From positions 93,596-157,595 of the forward strand of contig NZ_WJBU01000013.1 of the NCBI RefSeq assembly GCF_009646335.1: a stretch of DNA of 64,000 nt, written 5' to 3'. Of this stretch, positions 1 through 9,404 are shown piece by piece. The notes beneath the pieces were generated by a model that was not told the DNA's origin, did no database searches, and saw nothing but the letters and a program-made list of their open reading frames with translations. Numbering within the stretch: position 1 is the first letter of the stretch; every line of letters starts with the position of its first letter. The DNA is from Caenimonas koreensis DSM 17982 (GTDB lineage Bacteria > Pseudomonadota > Gammaproteobacteria > Burkholderiales > Burkholderiaceae_C). Made by a program: the position numbers and the translations under genes.

Positions 1-928
<928 letters not shown>

Positions 929-932
<4 letters not shown>

Positions 933-2182
933 TGATGCGCCGCAGCGACCCTCGAAAATGCCTGCGAAAAATCAGCGATCAAGTCGGCCTGTGCCTCGAT
1001 GCCCACCGACACGCGAATGAGCGAATCGGCAATGTCCATGCTCTTGCGCTGTTCGGCGCCCATTTCCCAGAAGATGGTGCGCGCCACCGGAATGGCGAGC
1101 GTGCGGTTGTCGCCCAGGTGGCTGGACTTGATGACGATCTGCAGCGCGTCGAGCACATCGAACGGATCGACACCATCGACAGTTTCAAAACTCAGCAGCG
1201 GGCCGAAATTGCGGAAGAGGGCGGCTGCGCGATCGTGCTGCGCGTGGCTCGCAAGGCTGGCGTGGTGCACGCGCGAGACAAGCGGCTGCGCTTCAAGAAA
1301 CTTCGCGAGCGCGTTGGCATTGGAGCAAGCCTGCTCCATGCGCAGGTGCAGCGTCTCCATGCCGGCCGCGATGCGGTGGCCGTGCTCGGAAGAGAGCGTC
1401 GCGCCCATGTCGCGCAGGCCCTTCTTGCGGATCTGCAGCAGGCCCCAGGTGGCAGGCGCGCCCTTCTTGTAGGCCGGCAGGATGTGCGGGTAGGTGGACC
1501 AGTCGAACAGGCCTGTGTCCGTGATCGAGCCGCCGAGCGCGTTGCCGTGACCGCAGATCGCCTTGGAGAGCGAATGCACGACGAGCGTGGCGTTCACTGA
1601 TTTAGGCTGGAACAAGTCCGGCGTGGTCATCGTGCTGTCGACGATGTAGACGATGTTCTTCGCTTTGCAGATATCGCCGATGGCTTTCAGGTCAGCGATT
1701 TGCGTGCGAGGGTTGGCGATGGTTTCGACGAAGACGAGGCGTGTCTCGGGGCGAAGCGCTGCTTCGACGTTGGCTGCATCGGTTGCATCGACCAGCGTCA
1801 CATCGCAACCGAGCTGGGTGAGGGTGTTGAACCAGCTGGCCGTGTTGCCGAAGAGGAAGCGGCTCGCCACCACATGGTCGCCCTTGCGCAGCAGCGCCAT
1901 CATCGTGGAGCAGATGGCCGCCATGCCGGTGGCGAAGCAGACGGTGCCGATACCGTCTTCCATCATCGTGAGCTTGGCTTCGAGCGCCTGCGTGGTCGGG
2001 TTGCCTTGGCGGCCGTACACGTGGCCGCTCTTTTCGCCCTGGAACACGGCGGTGAGTTCGGCGGCGGTGGCGTAGCCGTAGGCGGTGGCGATGTGCAGCG
2101 GCTTGAGCACCGCGCCATGCTCGACGCCGCCAAGGCGGTCGGCGTGGAGGATGCGGGTGGAAATGTCTTTCTTCGTCGTCAT
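929..2182 (-). CDS. Cys/Met metabolism PLP-dependent enzyme (cystathionine gamma-synthase / O-succinylhomoserine sulfhydrylase family)
   Basis: 417-residue PLP enzyme of the trans-sulfuration family, cytosolic. The PLP lysine is K207 in SLSKAICGHG. The phosphate-binding YGR motif is at 56-58 and D182 in VDSTMTTP pairs with the pyridine nitrogen. Length is normal for the family. The exact reaction (gamma-synthase, gamma-lyase or sulfhydrylase) cannot be fixed from motifs, so no gene symbol is given. It lies 69 bases downstream of prmB and overlaps the ABC-F gene by four bases. It is read in the same direction as the lysine cluster, though no functional link is implied. Confidence 0.88.
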
Positions 2183-2251
2183 GCCGCTATTGTCGCGGAT
2201 GGCTGTTCGGGGCGCCTTGCCGCGAGTGCAACCGGCGTGAGCCGCGAACCG

Positions 2252-3118
2252 CTAGAGTGCCACCAAAGCCTCACGCGTCACCAGCAGCACCTGGTCATCG
2301 CCCGCACTCGTCGCAAGCCAAACAACTTCCAACTCCGCAAACGCCGCCTCGAAGTTCTCGCGCTCGTTGCCGATTTCGAGAATGAGAACGGCCTGATCAG
2401 TCATCTTCGCCGGCGCGTCCCTGAACAGCGCGCGAATGAAATCCATCCCATCCTCGCCTCCAGCCAGCGCCAAGCTCGGCTCTGCCTTGTATTCATCGGG
2501 CAGTGCAGCCATGCTCCGCGCGTTCACATACGGCGGGTTGCACAGAATCAGGTCATACGGCCCACGCGCCTTCGCAAGCCCATCCGACTCGATCAGATGA
2601 ACACGCTCTTGCAGCCCATGCTTGTCGACGTTGATTCGCGCCACAGCAAGTGCATCCACTGAAATATCAATCGCATCGACCACAACGTCAGGAAACACCA
2701 TCGCCGCGATCACGGCCAGGCTGCCGTTGCCGGTACACAGGTCGCACACGTTGGTCGTGCTCTCGGTGAGCCATGTATCGATATCGCCATCCACCAGCAC
2801 TTCCGCAATAAAGCTGCGCGGCACGATGGCGCGTTCGTCCACGTAGAACGGCACACCTTGCAACCACGCTTCGCGCGTGAGGTAGGCGGCGGGTTTGCGG
2901 GTGGCGATTCGCTCGGCAATCAGCTCGTCGATGCTGTCGGCCTGCTCGGGTGATACAGCCATGTCGGCGACGCCGTCCAGGTCGTCGAGCGGCAGGCCCA
3001 GCTGCCACAGCACGAGCCATGCGGCTTCGTCGAATGCGTTGGTGGTGCCGTGGCCGAATGCAACGCCTGCGTCTTGCAGCCGCTTCGCGCTGGCCTCGAC
3101 CGTTTCGATCAAAGTCAT
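2252..3118 (-). CDS. prmB: 50S ribosomal protein L3 glutamine methyltransferase
   Basis: 288-residue SAM-dependent N5-glutamine methyltransferase of the HemK/PrmB family. SAM motif I is DLCTGNG at 126-132. The diagnostic NPPY at 194-197 binds the glutamine side chain. The N-terminal helical part containing AAWLVLWQLGLPLDDLD and the PRSFIAEVL segment at 100-108 fit PrmB, which modifies ribosomal protein L3, rather than PrmC, which modifies release factors. The gene begins only 7 bases after dapE ends, so the two are probably co-transcribed. Placement beside dapE recurs in Burkholderiales. Confidence 0.9.
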   Translation of the reverse strand: MTLIETVEASAKRLQDAGVAFGHGTTNAFDEAAWLVLWQLGLPLDDLDGVADMAVSPEQADSIDELIAERIATRKPAAYLTREAWLQGVPFYVDERAIVPRSFIAEVLVDGDIDTWLTESTTNVCDLCTGNGSLAVIAAMVFPDVVVDAIDISVDALAVARINVDKHGLQERVHLIESDGLAKARGPYDLILCNPPYVNARSMAALPDEYKAEPSLALAGGEDGMDFIRALFRDAPAKMTDQAVLILEIGNERENFEAAFAELEVVWLATSAGDDQVLLVTREALVAL

Positions 3119-3125
3119 GCGCAGC

Positions 3126-4274
3126 TCACAGCGTGGCGTTCAGGTTCTCTATCGTGCGCCGGTAGATGTTCTTCAACGGCTCGATCTCGGCAACGGCGAC
3201 GTTCTCGTCGATCTTGTGGATCGTTGCGTTGGTCGGGCCGAACTCGATCACCTGCGGGCAAATGCGCGAGATAAAGCGGCCATCGCTCGTGCCGCCTGTG
3301 GTTGAGAGTTCCGTCTCCACGCCGACTTCAGCGCGGATCGCAGCTTGCACCGCGCCCACCAGCTCACCCGGCGTTGTGAGGAAGGGCAGGCCGCCCACCA
3401 CCCACTTGATGTCGTAGTCCAGGCCGTGCCTCGCCAGCACTTCCTGCGTCAGCTTCTGCAGGCCCTCAGGCGTCGATTCGCTCGAATACCTGAAGTTGAA
3501 ATCGACCACCACGTTGCCCGGAATGATGTTGCCCGCACCCGTGCCGCCGTGGATGTTGCTGATCTGGAAGCTCGTCGGCGGGAAGAAGTCATTGCCCCAG
3601 TCCCATTCGATCGTGCTGAGTTCAGCCAGCGCCGGCATCGCCATGTGGATCGGGTTCTTCGCCAGCTGCGGATACGCAATGTGGCCCTGTATGCCCTTGA
3701 TGTTCAGCTTGCCGCTCAGGCTGCCGCGCCGGCCGTTCTTGATCATGTCTCCGAGCTTGGTCACGGATGTCGGCTCGCCAACGATGCAGTAATCGAGCCG
3801 CTCGCCGCGTGCCTTCAGCTGCTCGCAAACGACCACGGTGCCATCCACACTCGGGCCTTCTTCATCGCTTGTGATCAACAGCGCAATCGACAGTTGCGGA
3901 TCAGGGTTCGCCTTGATGAATTCCTCGACCGCGACGGTGAACGCTGCGATGGATGTCTTCATGTCGGCTGCGCCGCGGCCATACAGCTTGCCGTCGCGAT
4001 GCGTGGGCACAAAGGGGTCGCTGCTCCACTGCTCCAGCGGGCCGGTGGGTACCACATCGGTGTGCCCGGCAAACACCAGCGTTTGCGCAGACTGGCCCTG
4101 GCGCTTGGCCCACAGGTTCGTCACGCGGAAATCCGCCGGGCCGCTCTCGATGGTCTCGCAGGCAAAGCCCAGCGGCTCCAGCCGTTCGCGCAGGATGCGC
4201 TGGCAGCCGTCGTCTTCAGGCGTGACAGAGCGGCGGGAAATCAGTTGCTCGGTGAGATGCAGCGCACGGTTCAT
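3126..4274 (-). CDS. dapE: Succinyl-diaminopimelate desuccinylase
   Basis: 382-residue zinc metallopeptidase-fold enzyme (M20 family). It hydrolyses N-succinyl-LL-diaminopimelate to LL-DAP in the succinylase branch of lysine and peptidoglycan-precursor synthesis. Metal and catalytic motifs are visible: H71 and D73 in [10 protein letters not shown]104 in GRGAADMK, the catalytic pair E138-E139 in TSDEEGP, and a late His in [11 protein letters not shown]. Length is normal (about 375-380). It is in the same direction as dapD and dapC, with pilU inserted between dapD and dapE. Confidence 0.96.
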   Translation of the reverse strand: MNRALHLTEQLISRRSVTPEDDGCQRILRERLEPLGFACETIESGPADFRVTNLWAKRQGQSAQTLVFAGHTDVVPTGPLEQWSSDPFVPTHRDGKLYGRGAADMKTSIAAFTVAVEEFIKANPDPQLSIALLITSDEEGPSVDGTVVVCEQLKARGERLDYCIVGEPTSVTKLGDMIKNGRRGSLSGKLNIKGIQGHIAYPQLAKNPIHMAMPALAELSTIEWDWGNDFFPPTSFQISNIHGGTGAGNIIPGNVVVDFNFRYSSESTPEGLQKLTQEVLARHGLDYDIKWVVGGLPFLTTPGELVGAVQAAIRAEVGVETELSTTGGTSDGRFISRICPQVIEFGPTNATIHKIDENVAVAEIEPLKNIYRRTIENLNATL

Positions 4275-4293
4275 TCGCTCAGTTCAGTTGTGG

Positions 4294-4318
4294 TCAGTGC
4301 TTGACTGTCAGTGCTTGA
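4294..4318. repeat. 14-bp tandem repeat (1.8 copies) across the pilU stop codon
   Basis: TCAGTGCTTGA occurs at 4294-4304 and again at 4308-4318, giving a 14-base period. The second copy contains the last codons and stop of pilU and the first lies in the pilU-dapE gap. It looks like a small slippage duplication; no function is evident. Confidence 0.7.
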
Positions 4319-5465
4319 TATCGAGCGTGATTTCCGTGAATGACGGCTCGTCTGCCAGGTCCTCGTCGCTCGCGCCGTCTTCCGGCTGCACCATGTCGGC
4401 ACCAGCGGCGCTGTTCTGCAGCCGCCATTGCAAGTTGGTGGGCGAGTCGGCGTAGGCAAGGCCTTCTTTCTTGTCGACGATGCCATCGATGATCAGGCGC
4501 GCAATGTCTTGCTCGAATGTCTGCGAGCCTTCGGCCATCGACTTTTCCATTGCTTCCTTCACGCCGGAGAAGTCGCCTTTTTCGATCAGCTCGGACACGA
4601 GCTTCGTGTTCAACATGATTTCCATCGCCGGCGCGCGCGAGCCGTGCACCGTGCGCAGCAGGCGCTGCGACACGATGGCCTTCATGGCAGAGGCCAGGTC
4701 GCCCAGCATCGTGGGCCGCACTTCAACAGGGTAGAACGACAGCACGCGGTTGAGCGCCTGGTAGCTGTTGTTGGCGTGCATGGTGGCCAGGCACAGGTGG
4801 CCTGATTGCGCATAAGCAATCGCGGCGGACATCGTTTCACGGTCGCGGATTTCGCCGACCAGAATCACGTCGGGCGCTTGGCGCAACGCATTTTTCAGCG
4901 CGGTTTGCATCGAGAGCGTGTCGCTGCCGACTTCGCGCTGGTTGACGATGGACTTCTTGTTCTTGAACAGAAATTCAACCGGGTCTTCGATGGTGAGGAT
5001 GTGGCCCGACACCTTCTCATTGCGGTAGTCCATCATCGAAGCGAGCGTCGTGCTCTTGCCAGCGCCCGTCGCGCCCACCATAAGTAGCAGGCCGCGCTTT
5101 TCCATGATCAGGTCGCCCAGGATCATTGGCACCTGCAGGCTGGCCAGGGGCGGAATGTCTGTCGTGATGTAGCGGATGACGGCGGCGTACGTGCCGCGCT
5201 GGCGCATTGCCGAGAAGCGGAAGTTGCCCACGCCTTCGACAGCGCTCGCCATGTTCAGCTCGCCGGTCTGCTCCAGCTCTTCCATGCGGTGGGCGGGCAG
5301 CACTTCGGCCAGCAGCGTTTTTGGCGCGTCGGGCGGCAGCAGCTGGTTGTTGATGGGCAGGCACTGGCCGTTGATCTTGATCAGCGCGGGTGCGTGCGCT
5401 GACAGGTAAACGTCCGACGCCTTCTTCTCGCCCATCAGGCGAAGGATTCGCTCCATCGTGCCCAT
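4308..5465 (-). CDS. pilU: Type IV pilus retraction ATPase, PilT/PilU family (PilU-like)
   Basis: 385-residue hexameric secretion-type ATPase that powers pilus retraction and twitching motility at the inner membrane. Walker A is GATGAGKST at 131-139, the Asp box TIEDPVE at 158-164, and Walker B with the catalytic Glu is DVILVGEIRD at 199-208. A His-box segment with LATMHANN follows. The long acidic C-terminal extension after about residue 345 favours PilU over PilT. No pilT is adjacent; the gene sits alone inside the dap cluster. Confidence 0.9.
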   Translation of the reverse strand: MGTMERILRLMGEKKASDVYLSAHAPALIKINGQCLPINNQLLPPDAPKTLLAEVLPAHRMEELEQTGELNMASAVEGVGNFRFSAMRQRGTYAAVIRYITTDIPPLASLQVPMILGDLIMEKRGLLLMVGATGAGKSTTLASMMDYRNEKVSGHILTIEDPVEFLFKNKKSIVNQREVGSDTLSMQTALKNALRQAPDVILVGEIRDRETMSAAIAYAQSGHLCLATMHANNSYQALNRVLSFYPVEVRPTMLGDLASAMKAIVSQRLLRTVHGSRAPAMEIMLNTKLVSELIEKGDFSGVKEAMEKSMAEGSQTFEQDIARLIIDGIVDKKEGLAYADSPTNLQWRLQNSAAGADMVQPEDGASDEDLADEPSFTEITLDIKH

Positions 5466-5494
5466 CAGCTTCTCCTCGTTGTAGCGCTTGTTGT

Positions 5495-6319
5495 TCAGTC
5501 GCGCAGCAAATCGTTCAGGCTCGTCTTGGCTCGTGTCTGCGCGTCCACGCGCTTGACGATCACCGCTGCATACAGGCTGTACTTGCCATCGGCGCTGGGC
5601 AGGTTGCCCGACACGACGACGGAGCCAGCCGGCACCCGGCCATAGGTGACCGTGCCCGTGGCCCGGTCGTAGATCTTGGTGCTCTGGCCAATGTACACGC
5701 CCATCGACAGAACCGAGTTCTCTTCGACGATCACGCCTTCCACCACTTCGGAGCGCGCCCCGATGAAGCAGTTGTCTTCAATGATGGTGGGGTTGGCCTG
5801 CATCGGCTCCAGCACGCCGCCAATGCCGACGCCGCCAGACAAGTGCACGTTCTTGCCGATCTGCGCGCAGCTGCCCACAGTGGCCCACGCATCGACCATT
5901 GAGCCTTCATCGACGTACGCGCCAATGTTCACAAAGCTGGGCATCAGAATCGCGCCCTTGGCGATGTAGCTGCCGCGGCGTGCCACAGCGGGCGGCACCA
6001 CGCGAACGCCCGTGGCGGCCATCTCTTGCGCTGACAGGTGCGCGAACTTGGTAGGCACCTTGTCGTAGAAGGCCAGGTCGCCCGAACGCATGATGGCGTT
6101 GTCTTTCAGGCGGAACGACAGCAGCACGGCCTTCTTGAGCCATTGGTGCACCGTCCATTGGCCAACGGCCTGCCGCGTGGCGATTCGCAAGTGGCCGTTG
6201 TTCAGTTCGGCGATTACATGTTCGACAGCATCGACGACCTCTTTGGAGGCGGTGGCAGCAGTGAAGTTGGCGCGGTTTTCCCACGCGTCGTCGATGATTT
6301 TCTGGAGCTGGTCGGACAT
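5495..6319 (-). CDS. dapD: 2,3,4,5-tetrahydropyridine-2,6-dicarboxylate N-succinyltransferase
   Basis: 274-residue trimeric left-handed beta-helix acyltransferase using succinyl-CoA, the committed step of the succinylase DAP/lysine branch. An N-terminal helical part ([16 protein letters not shown]) is followed by hexapeptide repeats, including the conserved stretch around [20 protein letters not shown] and the [10 protein letters not shown] segment. The ATG at 6319 is chosen because the conserved DapD N-terminus starts there; a longer in-frame extension runs into dapC and is not protein-like. It follows dapC by 16 bases. Confidence 0.97.
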   Translation of the reverse strand: MSDQLQKIIDDAWENRANFTAATASKEVVDAVEHVIAELNNGHLRIATRQAVGQWTVHQWLKKAVLLSFRLKDNAIMRSGDLAFYDKVPTKFAHLSAQEMAATGVRVVPPAVARRGSYIAKGAILMPSFVNIGAYVDEGSMVDAWATVGSCAQIGKNVHLSGGVGIGGVLEPMQANPTIIEDNCFIGARSEVVEGVIVEENSVLSMGVYIGQSTKIYDRATGTVTYGRVPAGSVVVSGNLPSADGKYSLYAAVIVKRVDAQTRAKTSLNDLLRD

Positions 6320-6335
6320 GTTGTTAACTGGTTTT

Positions 6336-7526
6336 TCAGGAACGGTTCTTGACGAATTGCACGATGCGTTGCGCGGCTTCGAGGCATTCAGCGGTTTCGG
6401 CGACGAGCGCCATGCGAATGCGACCCGCGCCAGGATTCGCCCCGGCGCTCCCATCGCGCGCGAGATAGCTGCCGGGCAACACCGTCACATTGTATTGAGC
6501 GTACAGCTCGCGAGCGAAGTCCACATCGCTGCCTTTGACTCCAGCCCACAGGTAAAAACCCGCGTCGGGTAGCTGCACGTCGAGCACCGAGGCGAGCAGC
6601 GGCGTGACTTCGGCGAATTTCTTGCGGTACATGTCGCGGTTTTCAACGACGTGCTTCTCGTCTTCCCACGCGGCGGCGCTGGCGCGCTGCACCACCGGGC
6701 TCATCGCGCTGCCGTGATAGGTGCGATACAGCAGGAACTGCTTGATGTACGCCGAGTCGCCAGCGACAAAGCCGCTGCGCAGGCCCGGTACGTTGCTGCG
6801 CTTGGAAAGCGAGGTGAATGACACAAGCCGGCGGAAATCCGAGCGGCCCAGCTTGCTCGCCGCCTGCATGCCGCCCAGCGGCGGCTCGTCGCGGAAGTAA
6901 ATCTCGCTGTAGCACTCGTCCGACGCGATCACGAAGCCGAATCTGTCTGACAGGGCGAAGAGCTTCTTCCACTCTTCCAGCGGCATCACCGCGCCCGTCG
7001 GGTTGCCGGGCGAGCACACGTAGATCAGCTGCGTGCGCGCCCAGATATCGAGCGGAACGCTGTCCCAATCGACAGCGAAGTTGCGCTTCGGATCGACAGG
7101 CGCAAAGTAGGGCTGGGCGCCGGCCAGCAGCGCCGCGCCCTCATAGATTTGGTAGAACGGATTCGGGCAGACCACGACCGGGTTTTGCGACGGGTCGATC
7201 ACCGTCTGCGCAAAAGCAAACAGCGCCTCGCGCGAGCCGTTCACCGGCAGCATCTGCGTGTTGGTATCGACGACCAGGCCATAGCGCGTCATCTGCCACT
7301 TGCGAAAAGCATCGCGCAGCTTGGGCTCGCCCGCAGTGCCCGGGTATTGCGCCAGGCCATCGAGCGACGAGGTCAGCGCGTGCTTGATGAATTCGGGGGT
7401 GGGGTGCTTGGGCTCGCCGATGCCCAGGCTGATGGGGCGGTAGTCGGCGTTGGGCGTGATGCCGACAAACAACTGGCGCAGCCGCTCGAAGGGGTAGGGC
7501 TGCAGGCGGGACAACATCGGGTTCAT
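6336..7526 (-). CDS. dapC: Succinyldiaminopimelate transaminase
   Basis: 396-residue fold-type I PLP aminotransferase that transaminates N-succinyl-2-amino-6-ketopimelate with glutamate. PLP-binding elements: SPGNPTG with N175, SDECYSE with D203 and Y206, Schiff-base K242 in SFTSLSKRS, and R250 of GLRSGF. Context with dapD, its usual partner, supports DapC over a general aspartate-class aminotransferase. The start at 7526 ([13 protein letters not shown]) matches the family; a much longer frame upstream runs antisense to the hydroxylase gene and is rejected. First gene of the minus-strand lysine block. Confidence 0.93.
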   Translation of the reverse strand: MNPMLSRLQPYPFERLRQLFVGITPNADYRPISLGIGEPKHPTPEFIKHALTSSLDGLAQYPGTAGEPKLRDAFRKWQMTRYGLVVDTNTQMLPVNGSREALFAFAQTVIDPSQNPVVVCPNPFYQIYEGAALLAGAQPYFAPVDPKRNFAVDWDSVPLDIWARTQLIYVCSPGNPTGAVMPLEEWKKLFALSDRFGFVIASDECYSEIYFRDEPPLGGMQAASKLGRSDFRRLVSFTSLSKRSNVPGLRSGFVAGDSAYIKQFLLYRTYHGSAMSPVVQRASAAAWEDEKHVVENRDMYRKKFAEVTPLLASVLDVQLPDAGFYLWAGVKGSDVDFARELYAQYNVTVLPGSYLARDGSAGANPGAGRIRMALVAETAECLEAAQRIVQFVKNRS

Positions 7527-7617
7527 CCGGCGGATTATCCCGGAGTCCGCATCTTCGCGACGCGCCATCCAGGCTGGCCTTGCAGCCGCGGCGCAACCGC
7601 TGTCCAATGCGGCTGAT

Positions 7618-8637
7618 ATGGCCCGTCTGCGACTCTCCGACGCGCGTTTCCTTCTGGCGTGGCTGCTGCCGTTCTCGCTGTTGCTCAATCTCACGAGGCA
7701 TCCAGAGCAAGCCGCCATCGGCACGCTTATCACGTGGGCCGCAGTGGCCGCCATCGACCAGTGGTGGCCGGGCGCACAGCGTTCGCCAGCGGCGGGCGCT
7801 GCGAACCCGCTGCTGTCGTGGGTGCTGCGCCTGTTTGTTCCCCTGCAATGCCTGATGCTGGTGGTAGGGCTGCTCGTGGTGCGCGAGGGCGACTGGTGGC
7901 GCGTGCTGGGCTTGTCGTTTGCCGTCGGTTTTGTGACCGGCGCGCAAGGCATCACGTTCGCGCATGAGCTGGGCCACAGCCGCAACCGGGTCGATCGCGC
8001 GCTGGGCTGGCTGCTGATGGCCAGCGTGAACTACAGCCACTTCATGGTCGAGCACTATCGCGGCCACCATCCGCGCGCTGCAACGTTCGACGACCCGGCC
8101 ACGGCCCGGCGAGGTGAAACGCTGTGGGGATTTCTGCCGCGCACGTTAGGCGGCAGTTTCATGAGCGGCTGGCGGCTCGAAGCGATCCGGCTGCGGCAGT
8201 TCGGCAAGTCGTGGATGGCGAGCCCGCTTGCGTGGGCGTCAGGGCTGAACGTGCTGATCGTCGCAGTGTTCGCGATTGCCGGTGAGTGGAAGATGCTCGC
8301 GTTCTGGCTGGGCCAATCAGCCTTCGCCATCTGGCTGCTGGAAACCGTGAACTACATCGAGCACTACGGCCTGCAGCGCAGTGTGGATGCCGACGGCAAG
8401 CGCGACCCCTTCGGCGTGCCGCATGCATGGAATGCGGACCATGTCGTGTCGAACAGCCTGCTGGCCAACCTGCAGCGCCATTCCGACCACCACACCCACG
8501 CGTGGAAGCCGTTCCCGGAGCTGGAGCCTTTGCCCGGGCCGCAATTGCCCACGGGCTACGCGGGCTGCCTGCTGCTGGCTGCGGTGCCGCCGTTGTGGTT
8601 CCGGCTCATGCACCCGCGGCTGGACGCTGCGCGCTAA
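7618..8637 (+). CDS. AlkB-like alkane 1-monooxygenase / di-iron membrane hydroxylase
   Basis: 339-residue integral membrane non-heme di-iron enzyme of the fatty-acid desaturase/hydroxylase superfamily. Histidine boxes typical of AlkB rather than acyl desaturases are present: HELGHS at 116-121, HYRGHH at 146-151, NYIEHYGL near 245-252 and QRHSDHHTH near 286-294. Hydrophobic helices lie at about 10-28, 70-90, 100-115 and 205-245. AlkB enzymes oxidise terminal methyl groups of alkanes with electrons from rubredoxin, but no rubredoxin gene is near, so the substrate is open. It is divergent from dapC with a 91-base gap. Confidence 0.85.
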   Translation: MARLRLSDARFLLAWLLPFSLLLNLTRHPEQAAIGTLITWAAVAAIDQWWPGAQRSPAAGAANPLLSWVLRLFVPLQCLMLVVGLLVVREGDWWRVLGLSFAVGFVTGAQGITFAHELGHSRNRVDRALGWLLMASVNYSHFMVEHYRGHHPRAATFDDPATARRGETLWGFLPRTLGGSFMSGWRLEAIRLRQFGKSWMASPLAWASGLNVLIVAVFAIAGEWKMLAFWLGQSAFAIWLLETVNYIEHYGLQRSVDADGKRDPFGVPHAWNADHVVSNSLLANLQRHSDHHTHAWKPFPELEPLPGPQLPTGYAGCLLLAAVPPLWFRLMHPRLDAAR

Positions 8638-8662
8638 AAAATTTCTCCACCAGCAACGTTGT

Positions 8663-8992
8663 TCATTTCTGGCGTTTGGTGGTGGGTTTGGATTTGTTGT
8701 TGGCAACGAGCGCGAAGCGGGCCAGCGCGCGTTCCCACATCTTGTCGAGCTCGTCGCGCAGCACGGCGATGCTTTCGGGCTTGACCGAATAGACGTTGCG
8801 CGTGCCTTCGCTGCGTACGCTGACGAGCTCGACCGATTCAAGCAGCCGCAGATGTTTGGAGACGGCGGGCCGGCTCACGGGCAGCTTGTCCGCAATTTCG
8901 CCGACAGAGCGCTCGCCCTCGATCAGCAGGCGCACGATCTGCTCGCGCGTGGGGTCGGCCAGCGCCGCGTGCAGGGCAGAGGCACGCGTCAT
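8663..8992 (-). CDS. ArsR/SmtB-family winged-helix transcriptional regulator
   Basis: 109-residue regulator from ATG 8992. The winged helix spans about 5-80 with the recognition segment PVSRPAVSKHLRLLESVELV. No metal-binding Cys cluster is visible, which fits the non-metal ArsR branch often paired with YCII or SRPBCC proteins. Its ATG overlaps the stop of the YCII gene (ATGA), so the two form a coupled operon. The inverted repeat overlapping the operon promoter at 9322-9350 is a plausible autoregulatory operator. The tail is rich in Lys/Thr. Confidence 0.85.
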   Translation of the reverse strand: MTRASALHAALADPTREQIVRLLIEGERSVGEIADKLPVSRPAVSKHLRLLESVELVSVRSEGTRNVYSVKPESIAVLRDELDKMWERALARFALVANNKSKPTTKRQK

Positions 8993-9291
8993 GACGCGAA
9001 AGCCGCATGGGCGTTGAACCACGGCCGGACTTCGAATAGCAGCAAGCCGGACATCACGGTGGGGTCAGACGACGCGACCGCTTCCACATCCTCGCGGCTC
9101 ACACCGACGCGAAACACCATCATCCCGCCGGACGTCTCGTCCAGAAACGGCCCGCCACCGAATGACTTGCCCGCTGCCGCCTGCACGCGGTAGTGATCGA
9201 CATGCGCCTGCAGGCCCGGCTGCTCACGAAACGGCACACCGGCCACCCAGGCCGGGCCGGGGCGATGAAACACGACGAACTGCACCTGCAT
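8989..9291 (-). CDS. YCII-domain (YciI-like) small protein
   Basis: 100-residue single-domain protein of the ferredoxin-fold YCII family. It begins MQVQFVVFHRPGPAW and contains the HVDHYRVQAAAGKSFGGGPFLDE stretch with the His/Asp pair usual in the family. The biochemical role of these proteins is mostly unknown. It is first in a two-gene operon with the ArsR regulator, so it is probably the regulator's target. Confidence 0.8.
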   Translation of the reverse strand: MQVQFVVFHRPGPAWVAGVPFREQPGLQAHVDHYRVQAAAGKSFGGGPFLDETSGGMMVFRVGVSREDVEAVASSDPTVMSGLLLFEVRPWFNAHAAFAS

Positions 9292-9321
9292 GGCGGCTTC
9301 TCCTGCTGTGATTTTGCCGAC

Positions 9322-9350
9322 ATGGTAACCATACAGTTACGGTAACGCAA
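9322..9350 (-). promoter_or_regulatory. Promoter with overlapping operator for the YCII-arsR operon
   Basis: On the minus strand a -35-like TTGCGT (9350-9345) and -10-like TACCAT (9327-9322) are separated by exactly 17 bases. The -10 is embedded in the inverted repeat ATGGT-A-ACCAT (9322-9332), and further GTTAC/GGTAAC half-sites follow at about 9336-9357. Binding of a dimeric ArsR protein here would block its own promoter; this is inferred from geometry only. Confidence 0.5.
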
Positions 9351-9404
9351 GGGTTACGGCCTTGCCGCTATCATCGCCTTCAGTCAGAACAGCGGGCAGG
9401 GCCA

